Assembly: GCF_001512295.1 (NCBI RefSeq)
Contig: NZ_LNUP01000015.1
Span: 405,058 to 469,057, forward strand
Length of the DNA: 64,000 bases
Direction: 5' to 3'
Source of the DNA: Pseudomonas sp. EpS/L25
GTDB lineage: Bacteria > Pseudomonadota > Gammaproteobacteria > Pseudomonadales > Pseudomonadaceae
Below the pieces are notes generated by a model. That model did no database searches and was not told the origin of the DNA. It was given only the letters and a program-made list of their open reading frames with translations. The position numbers were made by a program, and so were the translations under genes. Below, in pieces: positions 29,266 through 41,317 of the stretch; position 1 is the stretch's first letter; every line of letters starts with the position of its first letter.

Positions 29266-29816
29266 TGGCGATAGACGAGCGCGAAGCGGCCCATCGCGCC
29301 GCGTCCGACCGGGAGGCGGTGGTCTGGGTCGACCGTGATGACCGCATCCAGGGCCACCTGCCGCGGGCGGAATTGCGTGCCCGTGGCCTGATCGGTCGCT
29401 GCACCTTCATCCTGCTGTTCAACGGCGCGGGCGAGCTTTGCGTGCACCGCCGTACCCTGAGCAAGGCGCTCTACCCGGGTTACTGGGACGTGGCCGCCGG
29501 CGGCATGGTGGCGCCGTGGGAAAGCTATGCCGAGTCCGCGGCGCGGGAATTGGCGGAGGAACTGGGCGTGAGCGGCGTCCCCTTGCGCCAGCACGGCACC
29601 TTCTATTACGAGGAACCGGGCAATCGGCTCTGGGGCGGGGTGTTCAGCGCCCACTGGGATGGCCCGCTGCGGTTGCAGCCGGAAGAGGTGCTGGAGGCGC
29701 GCTTTCTCGCGCCCGCGGTCATCCTTGAGCAGGCGCGCGAGGTGCCCTATTGCCCTGATTCACTGGCCGCACTGCGGCTCGTCCTGAACGGTACCGATGT
29801 CGCATCCCTGCCTTAA
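29265..29816 (+). CDS. NUDIX hydrolase (YfcD-like)
   Basis: This 183-residue protein has a complete NUDIX box: from GGMVAPWESYAESAAR on, with RELAEELGV, it fits G-x5-E-x7-REL-x-EE-x-G-V (about residues 87-109). The N-terminus EAVVWVDRDD and CTFILLFN resemble the YfcD/isopentenyl-isomerase-like subgroup. It should cleave a nucleoside-diphosphate-linked substrate that cannot be named. Its ATG shares a base with the stop of the DUF2333 gene, so they are coupled. Confidence 0.85.
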   Translation: MAIDEREAAHRAASDREAVVWVDRDDRIQGHLPRAELRARGLIGRCTFILLFNGAGELCVHRRTLSKALYPGYWDVAAGGMVAPWESYAESAARELAEELGVSGVPLRQHGTFYYEEPGNRLWGGVFSAHWDGPLRLQPEEVLEARFLAPAVILEQAREVPYCPDSLAALRLVLNGTDVASLP

Positions 29817-29958
29817 TTTCTCGCATTCGCGCCTTAGCATCCGCGGGCGATGCTGCTACATTGCGCGGCCCCGGAATAGCGCGGCCCGAACCGGTCGGCG
29901 TTGCATCCAAGGTTGCCTCCAGGCGCCCGGCGTCTGAATCGAACTGGGAGGACGTCCC

Positions 29959-30303
29959 TTGAGCAAGAAAACCTCGTCGCTGTCGGACCTCAGCCGTCTG
30001 GTGTACTCCACCGACGTGGGGCGCATTCGTCCGGAAGAGCCAGCCGCCCCGGCGTCGACCGGTGACGGCATCGCCCGGGTGCGACGCGAGACCAAGGGGC
30101 GCGGTGGCAAGACGGTGACCACTGTCACCGGCGTGCCACTCGAGGGTGATGAACTCAGGGAGCTGGCCAGTGCGCTCAAGCGTCGCTGCGGCACCGGCGG
30201 CGCCTTCAAGGAGGGCATCATCGAGATCCAGGGCGACCATGTCGACCTGCTGGTTGGTGAACTCGAGAAGCGTGGCTTCAAGACCAAGCGAGCAGGCGGC
30301 TAG
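29959..30303 (+). CDS. yciH: SUI1/eIF1-like translation factor YciH
   Basis: This 114-residue protein has an N-terminal tail and a C-terminal SUI1 domain (about 45-110) with [33 protein letters not shown] and [20 protein letters not shown]. The fold is that of eIF1, and the bacterial protein can influence start-codon choice. The start is TTG at 29959, chosen because GGGAGGA lies six bases upstream and the product then begins [11 protein letters not shown]. It precedes speA as in other pseudomonads. Confidence 0.9.
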   Translation: MSKKTSSLSDLSRLVYSTDVGRIRPEEPAAPASTGDGIARVRRETKGRGGKTVTTVTGVPLEGDELRELASALKRRCGTGGAFKEGIIEIQGDHVDLLVGELEKRGFKTKRAGG

Positions 30304-30389
30304 ATCGCACCCTCGGTGCCCCTGCGTACAACTTACCGCCCCTGGCGGCGGTCCATCCAAGCAAGATTCCCTACAGGAGATTCCCGCGA

Positions 30390-32303
<1,914 letters not shown>

Positions 32304-32313
32304 GACGGCGAAC

Positions 32314-32351
32314 CCTGACGGCCAGGCGGGTTCTATAGCCTTGCCGTCAGG
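32314..32351 (+). other. 9-bp hairpin between speA and the small lipoprotein gene
   Basis: CCTGACGGC (32314-32322) and GCCGTCAGG (32343-32351) pair perfectly around a 20-base loop. No T-tract follows; instead the ribosome site of the next gene does. It may trim or stabilise the speA transcript end. Confidence 0.5.
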
Positions 32352-32367
32352 ATGGAGGAGAGGACCC

Positions 32368-32622
32368 ATGAAGCTGCGTACGGCGTCGCTGCTGTTGAGC
32401 TGCCTGGTATTGGCCGCGTGTGGCAAGGTGACCCAGGAAAACTATTCACGGCTCAAGGCCGGCCAGACCAAGGCGGAAGTGGAGCAGATCCTGGGCGCGC
32501 CCACCGAATGCGCCGGCGCCCTGGGCGTCACCACCTGTACCTGGGGTGATCGCGGCTCCTTCATCAGCGTGCAGTATCTCAACGACAAGGTGGCGATGTT
32601 CGCCGGGCAGGGGCTGCGATGA
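32368..32622 (+). CDS. small BamE-like lipoprotein
   Basis: This 84-residue predicted lipoprotein has a signal peptide ending LVLAAC, with the lipidated cysteine at residue 18. The mature part (YSRLKAGQTKAEVEQILGAP and TTCTWGD...ISVQYLNDKV) resembles the SmpA/BamE or DUF3862 fold, a small outer-membrane scaffold domain. It is too short for BamE itself. The ATG at 32368 has a strong GGAGGAGAGGA site. The stop overlaps the start of the lipocalin gene by four bases, so both lipoproteins are coupled. Confidence 0.78.
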   Translation: MKLRTASLLLSCLVLAACGKVTQENYSRLKAGQTKAEVEQILGAPTECAGALGVTTCTWGDRGSFISVQYLNDKVAMFAGQGLR

Positions 32623-33182
32623 AAACTTCTACCAAATTGTTACTGCTGGCGGGCGCCGCCGGTCTGCTCGCGGCCTGCGCCAGCGGCCCGAAGCCGGTGC
32701 CGCCGCTCACCGCCGGCAATGTCGACCTGCAGCGCTACCAGGGGCACTGGTACGAGCTGGCGCGGCTACCGATGTTCTTCCAGCGCAACTGCGCCCAGTC
32801 CGAAGCCAACTACCACGTCATGGCCGACGGCAAGGTCGCGGTGTTCAACCGTTGCCGCACCCTGGATGGCAAGGTCCAGGAAGCCACGGGCACCGCCACG
32901 CCGATCAAGCCGGGCGTGACCGATCGCCTGGAAGTTCGCTTCGATACCTGGTTCAGCGGGGTATTGCCCAACGTCGCCAAGGGACCGTACTGGATTCTCT
33001 ATGTCGACGACGATTACAAGACCGCGCTGGTCGGCAGCCCTGATCGCAAGTACCTCTGGCTGCTGGCGCGCAGCCCCGAGATCTCCGCGGCGCAGAGCGA
33101 AAAGCTGCTGCGTATCGCCCGCGAGAAGGGCTACAACCTCAACCGTCTGGTCTGGCGCGAGACCGACGCCCATATGCCTTGA
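32619..33182 (+). CDS. blc: outer-membrane lipoprotein lipocalin (Blc family)
   Basis: This 187-residue lipoprotein has a signal ending LLAAC and a lipocalin barrel. The first signature is VDLQRYQGHWYELARLPMFFQ (GxWYE) and the later one YVDDDYKTALVGSPDRKYLWLLAR with the closing arginine. Bacterial lipocalins bind lysophospholipids or fatty acids at the outer membrane and are often stress-induced. Its start overlaps the preceding lipoprotein gene (ATGA). Confidence 0.9.
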   Translation: MKTSTKLLLLAGAAGLLAACASGPKPVPPLTAGNVDLQRYQGHWYELARLPMFFQRNCAQSEANYHVMADGKVAVFNRCRTLDGKVQEATGTATPIKPGVTDRLEVRFDTWFSGVLPNVAKGPYWILYVDDDYKTALVGSPDRKYLWLLARSPEISAAQSEKLLRIAREKGYNLNRLVWRETDAHMP

Positions 33183-33199
33183 GTGACAGGAGCCCGTTC

Positions 33200-33694
33200 A
33201 TGAAACTCTGGACCGATGCCTTCGCCGACAATGGCTTCATGCCCAAGCGCCACGAATTCGATGTGGCCGACTTCGGTGCCCACGGCGAGAATGTCTCGCC
33301 CGCCCTGCAATGGTCCGACCTGCCGGCCGGCACCCAGAGCCTGGCGTTGACCGTCTACGATCCGGATGCCCCCACCGGCAGCGGCTTCTGGCACTGGGTC
33401 GTGGTCAATATCCCGGTCGATACCCAGGGCCTGGCGGAAGATGCCGGTCGCGCCGATGGTGCCGGCCTGCCGGCCGGTGCCCTGCAACTGATCAACGACT
33501 ACGGCACCCGTGGCTTCGGTGGTGCGGCGCCGCCCAAGGGCGACAAGCCGCATCGCTACATCTTCCAGCTGCATGCGCTCAAGGTCGCTCAGCTGCCGGT
33601 ACCGGCGGACGCCACCAACGCTGTCGGTCGCTTCATGATCCACCTCAATCAACTGGCCTCGGCGACCTATACCGGTCTCTACGAGATCAAATAG
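33200..33694 (+). CDS. YbhB/YbcL family (PEBP, Raf-kinase-inhibitor-like) protein
   Basis: This 164-residue protein of the phosphatidylethanolamine-binding fold has NVSPALQWSDLPAGTQSLALTVYDPDAPTGSGFWHWVVVNIP (pocket residues D-P-D-A-P and H-W) and GGAAPPKGDKPHRYIFQLHAL. No signal peptide is present. The ligand is unknown. The ATG at 33200 has AGGAG nine bases upstream and gives the usual length. It follows blc by 17 bases and converges on the nicotinamidase-like gene, with a foldback element between. Confidence 0.88.
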   Translation: MKLWTDAFADNGFMPKRHEFDVADFGAHGENVSPALQWSDLPAGTQSLALTVYDPDAPTGSGFWHWVVVNIPVDTQGLAEDAGRADGAGLPAGALQLINDYGTRGFGGAAPPKGDKPHRYIFQLHALKVAQLPVPADATNAVGRFMIHLNQLASATYTGLYEIK

Positions 33695-33700
33695 GGGCTG

Positions 33701-33892
33701 GACGGACGAGCTAGTGTGGTGTTTCAGAAGTTATCTACACAATTTTGGCGGCGCTTTTTCGGCCCCGGCGGCGTTGCCACTCCTCGCCATAGCTCTGCTA
33801 TGGCTCGTCGCGGCGCCTAGCCAGGACCCAAAAATCACTCGCCAATTCTTGCGTGAACGTCTGAAACACCACACTAGAACAGCTCGTCCGTC
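33701..33892. mobile_element. foldback element with perfect 18-bp ends and mirrored gene end
   Basis: Ends CTAGTGTGGTGTTTCAGA (33711-33728) and TCTGAAACACCACACTAG (33860-33877) are perfect inverted repeats. The interior is an imperfect palindrome centred on GCCATAGC/GCTATGGC near 33787-33805. Outside the ends, GACGGACGAGCT (33701-33712) and AGCTCGTCCGTC (33881-33892) are also inverted copies; the right one is the last codons of the leftward hydrolase gene, and the right arm has five extra bases. No protein is encoded. It differs from the copy A-E family. Confidence 0.8.
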
Positions 33893-34680
33893 GACGCCAC
33901 CAGCCGCACGCCAGCAGCGCGCATCTCGGCCAGGAAGGCCTTGCCCTGATCGTCGAAACCGGGCACCGAATGGCTGCAATCGGTCAGCAGCACCAGATCC
34001 TGCCGCCGGTCTGCCGGCCAGACCTCGAGTAGATCGCGCAGGGTACTGGCCACGCAGTGCGACAGGGCTTCACCGGCCACCACCAGGGTATCGGCGTCTT
34101 GCAGACGGGCGATGAGTCGGGCATCGAGTTCGGTGCTCGGGTCTGTCGGATCCGCCACCTCGGCGCGCAGGGCCGAATAATGCTCCGTTCGGGGATTGCC
34201 GCCCTTGGCGATGAAGTCCACCAGGCGCCCCTGTGCTCGTCCCCAGTTATTTAGTGCCTGATGCACGTCCTGCTGCACACCGTGTCCCCAGCCGCCGACC
34301 AGGCAGTGCTCCGGCCAGATCACCAGTCGATAGCGCCCGCCTGCTTCCAGGGCCCGCACATAGGCCAGGCCGTGGGCCCGCTGGGCCGGGTCACGGGTCT
34401 GCCAGCGGCCGCTGGCCACTTCGTCGGCGCCGATCTGCGTGAAGGGCGCTGGCGGTCGACCTCGGGCGTCCTGCCACCAGTGCGGGTGGGCGATATGCAA
34501 GGGCTGGTGGGAGTCCAGTGTCAGGTGCACCTGGTCGAGGCGCGGGCCAAGGCGCTCGACCAGGGCCGCGACGCGCTGCAGGCCGGCGACCGCGCCGGGG
34601 ACGGGCAGGGCGGCGCCCGGCAGATCGCAGAAGTCGTTCTGCGGGTCGATCAGCAGTAGGTGCAGCTTGGGCTCGGACAT
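33874..34680 (-). CDS. nicotinamidase-like cysteine hydrolase
   Basis: This 268-residue isochorismatase-superfamily protein shows the full catalytic triad: D12 in LIDPQNDF, K159 in FIAKGGNPRTEHYSA and C209 in GEALSHCVAST. A metal site like that of PncA is suggested by D56 and H58 (TLDSHQPLHIAHPHWW). The WPEHCLVGGWG segment also matches nicotinamidase. It is about 50 residues longer than typical PncA, so the substrate may be nicotinamide or a related amide. The ATG at 34680 has GAGGAG upstream. Its stop codon lies in the arm of the foldback element. Confidence 0.8.
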   Translation of the reverse strand: MSEPKLHLLLIDPQNDFCDLPGAALPVPGAVAGLQRVAALVERLGPRLDQVHLTLDSHQPLHIAHPHWWQDARGRPPAPFTQIGADEVASGRWQTRDPAQRAHGLAYVRALEAGGRYRLVIWPEHCLVGGWGHGVQQDVHQALNNWGRAQGRLVDFIAKGGNPRTEHYSALRAEVADPTDPSTELDARLIARLQDADTLVVAGEALSHCVASTLRDLLEVWPADRRQDLVLLTDCSHSVPGFDDQGKAFLAEMRAAGVRLVASTDELF

Positions 34681-34812
34681 GGGGACTCCTCGGGCGAAGG
34701 GCTGATGATGGTGCGGGCAGGCGCGGACGGCAGGCAAGCCCCGGGCGGCATGGAAACCCGGTAAGGTGCAGGTCTATGATGAACAGGCCGACCCTGCACC
34801 GCGGAGCGCGAC

Positions 34813-35778
34813 ATGCTGAATCTGTACCCGGAAATCAAGCCCTACGCCCGCCACGAGCTGGCCGTCGAAGCCCCCCATGTGCTCTATGCCGACGAGAGCG
34901 GCTCGCCCGACGGTCTGCCGGTGCTGTTCATCCATGGTGGCCCCGGCTCCGGGTGCGATCGGCTCAGCCGGCGCTTCTTCGACCCCAATCTCTATCGCAT
35001 CGTCACCTTCGACCAGCGCGGCTGCGGCCGCTCCACGCCCTATGCCAGCCTGGAGAACAACACCACCTGGCACCTGGTGGAAGACATCGAGCGCCTGCGC
35101 GAGCACCTGGGCATCGAGCAATGGGTGCTGTTCGGTGGCTCCTGGGGTTCGACCCTGGCGCTGGCCTACGCCCAACGCCATCCCGAGCGCGTCCGGGCGA
35201 TGATCGTCCGCGGCATCTTCCTCTGCCGACCGGTGGACCTGCAGTGGTTCTACCAGGAGGGGGCGAGCCGGCTCTTCCCGGACTTCTGGCAGGACTACCT
35301 GAATCCCATCGCCGAGGAAGAGCGCGGTGAGCTGATCAGCGCCTACTACCGGCGCCTGACCGGCCCGGACGAACTGGCGCAGATGTCCGCCGCCCGTGCC
35401 TGGTCCTGCTGGGAAGGCCGTACCGCGACCCTGAGACCGAATCCCGAGGTACTGGAGAAATTCAGCGAGCACGCCCTGGCCATCGCCCGCATCGAATGCC
35501 ACTACTTCGTCAACGACGCCTTCCTCGAACCTGACCAGTTGCTGCGCGACATGCCCAGGATCGCCCATATCCCGGCGGTGATCATCCACGGTCGCTACGA
35601 CATGGTCTGCCCGCTGGACAATGCCTGGGCGCTGCACCATGCCTGGCCGGGCAGCGAGTTGCAGATCATCCGCGACGCTGGCCACGCGGCCAGCGAGCCC
35701 GGTATCTGCGACGCCCTGGTGCGGGCGACCGACCAGATCGCTCGCCAGCTGCTCGACCTGCCGCAGGAGGCCGAGTGA
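34813..35778 (+). CDS. pip: proline iminopeptidase
   Basis: This 321-residue alpha/beta hydrolase of peptidase family S33 removes N-terminal proline. The oxyanion loop is HGGPGSGC (41-48), the nucleophile S110 is in GGSWGS, and the cap region carries [13 protein letters not shown]. The acid and base are probably in GRYDMVCP and [13 protein letters not shown] is present upstream. It overlaps dtd by four bases (GTGA), a pairing kept in other pseudomonads. Confidence 0.94.
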   Translation: MLNLYPEIKPYARHELAVEAPHVLYADESGSPDGLPVLFIHGGPGSGCDRLSRRFFDPNLYRIVTFDQRGCGRSTPYASLENNTTWHLVEDIERLREHLGIEQWVLFGGSWGSTLALAYAQRHPERVRAMIVRGIFLCRPVDLQWFYQEGASRLFPDFWQDYLNPIAEEERGELISAYYRRLTGPDELAQMSAARAWSCWEGRTATLRPNPEVLEKFSEHALAIARIECHYFVNDAFLEPDQLLRDMPRIAHIPAVIIHGRYDMVCPLDNAWALHHAWPGSELQIIRDAGHAASEPGICDALVRATDQIARQLLDLPQEAE

Positions 35779-36212
35779 AGGCGCTGCTGCAAAGGGTCAT
35801 CCGCGCCAGCGTCGAGGTGGAGGGAGAGACGGTCGGCGCCATAGGTCCAGGTCTGCTGGTCTTCGTCGGCATCGAGCCCGGGGATGACGAAGCGGCCTGT
35901 GGCCGCATGCTCAAGCGGCTGCTGGAGTACCGGGTATTCGCCGACGGCGAACAGCGCATGAACCTGTCCCTGCAGGATGTCGGCGGCGGTCTGCTGCTGG
36001 TCTCCCAGTTCACTCTGGCCGCCGATACCCGCAGCGGGCGACGGCCGAGCTTTTCCACCGCCGCGCCGCCGGCCCAGGGCGAGCGACTGTTCAGTCATCT
36101 GGTAAGTCTCGCCCGTGACCTGCATCCGGAGGTGCAGACCGGGCGTTTCGGTGCCGATATGCAGGTTTCCCTGGTCAACGACGGCCCGGTGACATTTTTA
36201 TTGTCGATTTAG
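35775..36212 (+). CDS. dtd: D-aminoacyl-tRNA deacylase
   Basis: This 145-residue dimeric proofreading enzyme frees D-amino acids (and glycine on tRNA-Ala) from mischarged tRNA. The two signature motifs are visible: SQFTL near residue 77 and the Gly-cisPro motif NDGPVTF near residue 135. It starts with GTG at 35775 within the pip stop, with AGGAGG about eight bases upstream. Length is standard. Confidence 0.95.
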   Translation: MKALLQRVIRASVEVEGETVGAIGPGLLVFVGIEPGDDEAACGRMLKRLLEYRVFADGEQRMNLSLQDVGGGLLLVSQFTLAADTRSGRRPSFSTAAPPAQGERLFSHLVSLARDLHPEVQTGRFGADMQVSLVNDGPVTFLLSI

Positions 36213-36223
36213 TGAGGGTGCCC

Positions 36224-36252
36224 CTTACAGCGCCCTGCCAAGTGTCTATGAT
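36224..36252 (+). promoter_or_regulatory. candidate opgGH promoter
   Basis: CTTACA (36224-36229), a 17-base spacer and TATGAT (36247-36252) match sigma-70 elements (four and five of six). It lies about 130 bases ahead of the opgG start, leaving a leader with a small GGGG/CCCC hairpin. Confidence 0.5.
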
Positions 36253-36380
36253 TGCGCAGTTCGAGTTTGAACGGTCGTCCAATTGGGGAATCATTGCCCC
36301 CTGAGGGAGTCGGACCACTGCCTATCCGTTTCGCGACCGTGGGTCGCCGAACGTATTCGTACGCTGATTTAGGAGGCTGC

Positions 36381-37946
36381 GTGTTATCCAATTCCAAAGT
36401 TAAGCCGGGCAAGCAGGGCTTCGCCCTTGCCGGGCTCACCCTCGCGCTGGGCCTGTTCAGTGCCCAGGCCCTGGCCTTCAGCCTGGACGACGTGGCTGCC
36501 AAGGCCAAGGAGCTTTCCGGCCAGAAGTTCGTCGCGCCCAAGAGCAACCTGCCGGCATCCTTCAGCGGCATGAAGTACGCCGACTATCAGCAGATCACCT
36601 TCAATCAGGACAAGGCCTACTGGAAGGATGCCAAGACCCCCTTCCGCCTCAACTTCTATCACGAGGGCATGCACTACAGCGTGCCGGTGAAGATCAACGA
36701 GGTCACGGCCACCAACGTCGAGGAGATCAAGTACGATCCTTCGATGTTCAACTTCGGCAACCTGCAGATCGACCAGGCCCAGCTCAAGGATCTTGGCTTC
36801 GCCGGCTTCAAGGTGCTCTATCCGCTGAACAAGGCGGACAAGTACGACGAAGTCATGACCATGCTCGGTGCCAGCTACTTCCGCGTGATCGGCAAGAACC
36901 AGGTCTACGGCCTGTCGGCTCGCGGCCTGGCCATCGACACGGCGCTGCCGTCCGGCGAGGAATTCCCGCGCTTCACCGAATTCTGGATCGAACAGCCCCA
37001 GGCGGATCGCCGCAACCTGGTGATCTATGCGCTGCTCGATTCGCCGCGCGCCACCGGCGCCTATCGCTTCGTGCTGACGCCCGGCAAGGACAGCACCGTC
37101 GACGTCGAGTCCAAGGTGTTCCTGCGTGACAACGTCAACAAGCTCGGCCTCGCTCCCCTGACCAGCATGTACCTGTTCGGCCCCAACCAGCCGAGCCCCC
37201 AGGTCAACTATCGTCCGGCGCTGCACGATTCCAATGGCCTGGCCATCGCCGCCGGCAATGGCGAGTGGCTGTGGCGTCCGCTGAACAACCCGCGGCGCCT
37301 CTCGGTCAGCACCTACACCATCGAGAATCCGCGTGGCTTCGGTCTGCTGCAGCGCGGCCACGAGTTCTATAAGTACCAGGATCTGGACGAGCGCTATGAC
37401 AAGCGTCCCAGCGGCTGGGTCGAGCCCAAGGGTGACTGGGGCAAGGGCCACATCGAACTGGTGGAGATCCCCACGCCGGACGAGACCAACGACAACATCG
37501 TGGCCTTCTGGACGCCGGATACGCTGCCCGAGAAGGGCCAGCCGATCGAGATGAGCTACCGGCTGCACTTCACCACCGATGAGCCGGCGCTGCACACCAA
37601 GGACCTGGCCTGGGTCTCCCAGACCCGTCTGTCCACCGGTGACGTGCGCCAGTCCAACCTGGTGCGCCAGACCGATGGCAGTCTGGCCTACATCATCGAC
37701 TTCGAAGGTCCGAACCTCGATGACCTGCCCGAGGATTCCCAGGTCGGCTCCCAGGTCAGTTTGGACGCCAACGGTGAACTGATCGAGAACTCTGTGCGCT
37801 ACAACCCGGTTACCAAGGGCTATCGCCTGACCTTGAGACTCAAGGTCAAGGATCAGACCAAACCGGTGGAAATGCGCGCCAACCTCGCCCAGGGTGACAA
37901 GCCGCTCAGCGAAACCTGGACTTACCAGCTACCTGCCAATGAATAA
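36381..37946 (+). CDS. opgG: osmoregulated periplasmic glucan biosynthesis protein G
   Basis: This 521-residue periplasmic protein works with OpgH to make membrane-derived glucans, probably acting on the beta-glucan backbone. It has a signal peptide (hydrophobic stretch [18 protein letters not shown], about 15-32, cleavage after ALA), a large beta-sandwich domain with [20 protein letters not shown], and a C-terminal Ig-like domain. The start is GTG at 36381 with AGGAGG four bases upstream; the frame is open to 36252 but that part is not signal-like. Its end overlaps opgH by eight bases. Confidence 0.94.
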   Translation: MLSNSKVKPGKQGFALAGLTLALGLFSAQALAFSLDDVAAKAKELSGQKFVAPKSNLPASFSGMKYADYQQITFNQDKAYWKDAKTPFRLNFYHEGMHYSVPVKINEVTATNVEEIKYDPSMFNFGNLQIDQAQLKDLGFAGFKVLYPLNKADKYDEVMTMLGASYFRVIGKNQVYGLSARGLAIDTALPSGEEFPRFTEFWIEQPQADRRNLVIYALLDSPRATGAYRFVLTPGKDSTVDVESKVFLRDNVNKLGLAPLTSMYLFGPNQPSPQVNYRPALHDSNGLAIAAGNGEWLWRPLNNPRRLSVSTYTIENPRGFGLLQRGHEFYKYQDLDERYDKRPSGWVEPKGDWGKGHIELVEIPTPDETNDNIVAFWTPDTLPEKGQPIEMSYRLHFTTDEPALHTKDLAWVSQTRLSTGDVRQSNLVRQTDGSLAYIIDFEGPNLDDLPEDSQVGSQVSLDANGELIENSVRYNPVTKGYRLTLRLKVKDQTKPVEMRANLAQGDKPLSETWTYQLPANE

Positions 37947-40536
37947 CAGCACCCGTGATACCTCGGTCGCCGCTACTGGTGACTATCTGGAGCACCTGCC
38001 GTTGCCCGCTGGGCAGCGGCAGGGGTTGGCTTCGGCCGCCGATGTCGAGACGCTGCACCGGCAACTGGCCGGTGTCCGTGGCGAGGGCGCCCAGGGCACC
38101 GATGCGGTGATCGCCTCCACCGAGGCGCGCCTCGCCGCCGGCTGGGACGATACCCTGGAAGACGGCGAGCTGCTGGGCAGCGATGCCCAGGGTCGGGTCT
38201 TCATCAAGGCCACCCCGCCCATGACCCGTTCCATGATGGTGCCCGATCCCTGGCGCACCAATCCCGTGGCGCGGAGCTGGAAGCGTCTGCTCGGCCGCAA
38301 GGACCACAGCCGTTGGCAACCCGATCCCGAGGCCGATGCCCATGCGCACTGGCGCAAGGTCGGTTCCTTCCGGCGCTTCGTCCTGCTGATCCTGATGCTG
38401 GTGCAGACCGGCATCGCCACCTGGTACATGAAGGCCGTGCTGCCCTATCAGGGCTGGGCGCTGGTCGATCTCAGCGAGATCTACCGTCAAGGTTGGGGCG
38501 AGTCCATCCGTCAGGTATTGCCCTACGTGGTGCAGACCAGCATCCTGCTGCTCTTCGCCCTGCTGTTCTGCTGGGTATCCGCCGGCTTCTGGACCGCCCT
38601 GATGGGCTTCTGGCAACTGCTCAGCGGGCGTGACAAGTACAGCATCTCGGCCAGCTCCACCGGTACCGAGCCGATCGATCCCCAGTCGCGTACCGCCCTG
38701 GTGATGCCCATCGCCAACGAAGACGTCCCGCGGGTCTTCGCCGGCCTGCGAGCGACCTACGAGTCGGTGCGGGCCAGCGGCGAGCTGGAGCACTTCGACT
38801 TCTTCATCCTCAGCGACAGTAACGATCCGGACAAATGCGTGGCCGAAGAGAAGGCCTGGCTGGAGCTGTGCCGCGAGGTCGGTGGCTTCGGGCATATCTT
38901 CTATCGTCGTCGTCGCCGTCGGGTGAAGCGCAAGAGCGGCAACATCGACGACTTCTGCCGTCGCTGGGGCAGCCAGTACAAGTACATGGTGGTGCTCGAC
39001 GCCGACAGCGTGATGAGTGGCGAATGCCTGGCCAGCCTGGTCCGGCTGATGGAAGCCAATCCCCGTGCCGGCATCATCCAGACCGCGCCCAAGGCGTCGG
39101 GCATGGACACCCTCTATGCGCGCCTGCAGCAATTCGCTACCCGGGTGTACGGACCGCTGTTCACCGCGGGCCTGCACTTCTGGCAATTGGGTGAATCCCA
39201 CTACTGGGGTCACAACGCCATCATCCGGGTCAAGCCGTTCATCGACCACTGCGCTCTGGCGCCACTGCCGGGTACCGGTTCCTTCGCGGGCGCCATCCTT
39301 TCCCACGACTTCGTCGAAGCCGCGCTGATGCGCCGTTCCGGCTGGGGGGTCTGGATCGCCTACGACCTGCCGGGCAGCTACGAAGAACTGCCGCCGAACC
39401 TGCTGGACGAACTCAAGCGGGACCGTCGCTGGTGCCACGGCAACCTGATGAACTTCCGGCTGTTCCTGGTCAAGGGCATGCACCCGGTGCACCGCGCGGT
39501 CTTCCTCACCGGGGTGATGTCCTACCTGTCGGCACCGCTGTGGTTCCTCTTCCTGGTGCTGTCGACGGCGCTGCTGGCGATCCACAAGCTGCTGGAGCCG
39601 CAGTACTTCTTCCAGCCGCGGCAGCTATTCCCGGTCTGGCCCCAGTGGCATCCGGAACAGGCCATCGCGCTGTTCTCCACCACCCTGGTGCTGCTGTTCC
39701 TGCCCAAGCTGCTCAGCGTGGTGCTGATCATCGCCAAGGGCGCCAAGGAGTTCGGCGGTGGTCTGCGGCTGTCCCTCTCCATGCTGCTGGAAATGCTCTT
39801 CTCGGTGCTGCTGGCGCCAGTGCGGATGCTGTTCCACACGGTATTCGTCACCGCTGCTTTCCTCGGCTGGTCGGTGCAGTGGAACTCGCCCCAGCGTGAC
39901 GACAACGACACGCCCTGGAGCGAAGCCTTCCGCCGCCATGGCTCGCAGATGCTGCTCGGTCTGATCTGGACCGCCGGCGTCGCCTGGCTGGACCCACGTT
40001 TCCTCTGGTGGCTGTCGCCCATCGTGGTATCGCTGATCCTGTCGGCACCGGTGTCGGTGATTTCCAGTCGGACCAACCTGGGCCTGGGCAGTCGTCGCCA
40101 TCACCTGTTCCTGATTCCGGAAGAGTACGCTCCGCCACGGGAGCTGGTCGCGACCGATGAGTATCTGCACCTGAACAACCGCAACGCCCTGACCAAGGGC
40201 TTCCTGCGCGCCACCGTCGATCCGGTGCTCAACGCCCTGGCCATCGCCATGGCCCGTGGGCGACACGGCAAGGTGGTGGAGCCGGCGCGTCGGCTGCGCG
40301 AAGAGCGGGTGGCGCGGGTCCTGGCTGCCGGTCCCGAGAAGACCAAGGGCGACGACCAGTGGCGTCTACTAAGCGATCCGGATGGCATGGCGCAACTGCA
40401 CCTGCAGGTCTGGAAGGCCGAGGAGTACCGTAACTGGCGGGAAGCCTATGCGACCCTGCGGCCACGCACCCATAGCGATTCGGCCGCGGATGCCGCGGCC
40501 AGTCCAGCCAGCATGACCCCGCGGCCTGCCTCCTGA
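37939..40536 (+). CDS. opgH: glucans biosynthesis glucosyltransferase H
   Basis: This 865-residue inner-membrane family-2 glycosyltransferase polymerises glucose from UDP-glucose into osmoregulated glucans. TM helices lie near residues 150-220 and several in 525-720. The cytoplasmic GT domain has [16 protein letters not shown], the [10 protein letters not shown] metal motif and a later [15 protein letters not shown] region. The ATG at 37939 lies inside the end of opgG. A strong terminator follows at 40555-40590. Confidence 0.95.
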   Translation: MNNSTRDTSVAATGDYLEHLPLPAGQRQGLASAADVETLHRQLAGVRGEGAQGTDAVIASTEARLAAGWDDTLEDGELLGSDAQGRVFIKATPPMTRSMMVPDPWRTNPVARSWKRLLGRKDHSRWQPDPEADAHAHWRKVGSFRRFVLLILMLVQTGIATWYMKAVLPYQGWALVDLSEIYRQGWGESIRQVLPYVVQTSILLLFALLFCWVSAGFWTALMGFWQLLSGRDKYSISASSTGTEPIDPQSRTALVMPIANEDVPRVFAGLRATYESVRASGELEHFDFFILSDSNDPDKCVAEEKAWLELCREVGGFGHIFYRRRRRRVKRKSGNIDDFCRRWGSQYKYMVVLDADSVMSGECLASLVRLMEANPRAGIIQTAPKASGMDTLYARLQQFATRVYGPLFTAGLHFWQLGESHYWGHNAIIRVKPFIDHCALAPLPGTGSFAGAILSHDFVEAALMRRSGWGVWIAYDLPGSYEELPPNLLDELKRDRRWCHGNLMNFRLFLVKGMHPVHRAVFLTGVMSYLSAPLWFLFLVLSTALLAIHKLLEPQYFFQPRQLFPVWPQWHPEQAIALFSTTLVLLFLPKLLSVVLIIAKGAKEFGGGLRLSLSMLLEMLFSVLLAPVRMLFHTVFVTAAFLGWSVQWNSPQRDDNDTPWSEAFRRHGSQMLLGLIWTAGVAWLDPRFLWWLSPIVVSLILSAPVSVISSRTNLGLGSRRHHLFLIPEEYAPPRELVATDEYLHLNNRNALTKGFLRATVDPVLNALAIAMARGRHGKVVEPARRLREERVARVLAAGPEKTKGDDQWRLLSDPDGMAQLHLQVWKAEEYRNWREAYATLRPRTHSDSAADAAASPASMTPRPAS

Positions 40537-40554
40537 GGAGGCGCTCCGCCCATG

Positions 40555-40590
40555 AAAAAGCCCCGGTGTCATGAGACACCGGGGTTTTTT
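40555..40590. terminator. bidirectional intrinsic terminator between opgH and rsmE
   Basis: AAAAAG, then CCCCGGTGTC, loop ATGA, GACACCGGGG and TTTTTT. The 10-bp GC stem is flanked by A- and T-tracts, so it ends transcription of both convergent operons. Confidence 0.93.
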
Positions 40591-40606
40591 CTTGTCCGTG
40601 ATCAGG

Positions 40607-41317
40607 CTAGAACAGGCGTGCGAGGAGGGCGGGTACGGCGTTCTCGACGCGCAGGATGCGTTCACCGAGCTGCACGGGCGCCAGGCCCGCTTCCTGCAGC
40701 TTCTCCACCTCGTAGGGTATCCAACCACCCTCGGGACCGATCGCCAGCGTCACGGGCTCGCCGAGGGCACGAGGGCAGGCGGGATAACTGCCCGGATGGC
40801 CGACCAGGCCCCGGCTGCCGGCTGCCAATGCGGGCAGGCGATCCTCGACGAAGGGCTTGAATCTCTTTTCGATCAGCACCTCCGGCAACACCGTGTCCCG
40901 CGCCTGCTCCAGCCCGAGGCGCAATTGCTCCTCGATGGCCTCGGGCGCCAGGAACGGCGTCTGCCAGAAGCTCTTTTCCACGCGATAACTGTTGAGCAGT
41001 ACCAGCCGCGCGACGCCCATGGCGGACACCGTCTGCAACACTCGGCGCAGCATCTTGGGACGGGGCAGGGCGAGCAGCAGGGTGAGTGGCAGCTTGGCCG
41101 GTGGCGACTGGTCGAGCACGACCCGCAGGCTGGCGTGGGTGCTATCGAGAGACTCGAGCTGGCCGGTACCCATCAGCCCGCCCAGCAGGCCAACCCGCAG
41201 GCGATCGCCTGCCTCAGCCTGGTGGACCTCGCGCAGATGGGCGAGACGGCGCGGATCGCGCAGCACGACCCGGTCAGCGGCCGTGAAGTCGGCCGCCTCG
41301 AGCAGGATGAGGTTCAC
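40607..41317 (-). CDS. rsmE: 16S rRNA (uracil1498-N3)-methyltransferase
   Basis: This 236-residue SPOUT-class enzyme methylates U1498 of 16S rRNA. An N-terminal PUA-like domain (about 1-70, HLREVHQAEAGDRLRVG) is followed by the knotted SAM domain with LAIGPEGGWIPYEVEKL near residue 190 and LGERILRVENAVPALLA at the C-terminus, the SPOUT signatures. The ATG overlaps the tatC stop by four bases, so it is last in tatABC-rsmE. Confidence 0.94.
   Translation of the reverse strand: MNLILLEAADFTAADRVVLRDPRRLAHLREVHQAEAGDRLRVGLLGGLMGTGQLESLDSTHASLRVVLDQSPPAKLPLTLLLALPRPKMLRRVLQTVSAMGVARLVLLNSYRVEKSFWQTPFLAPEAIEEQLRLGLEQARDTVLPEVLIEKRFKPFVEDRLPALAAGSRGLVGHPGSYPACPRALGEPVTLAIGPEGGWIPYEVEKLQEAGLAPVQLGERILRVENAVPALLARLF

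Noticed and set aside
33874-34737. Longer start for the nicotinamidase-like gene
   Set aside because: The extra 19 residues are not family-like and the ATG at 34680 has a strong GAGGAG site.
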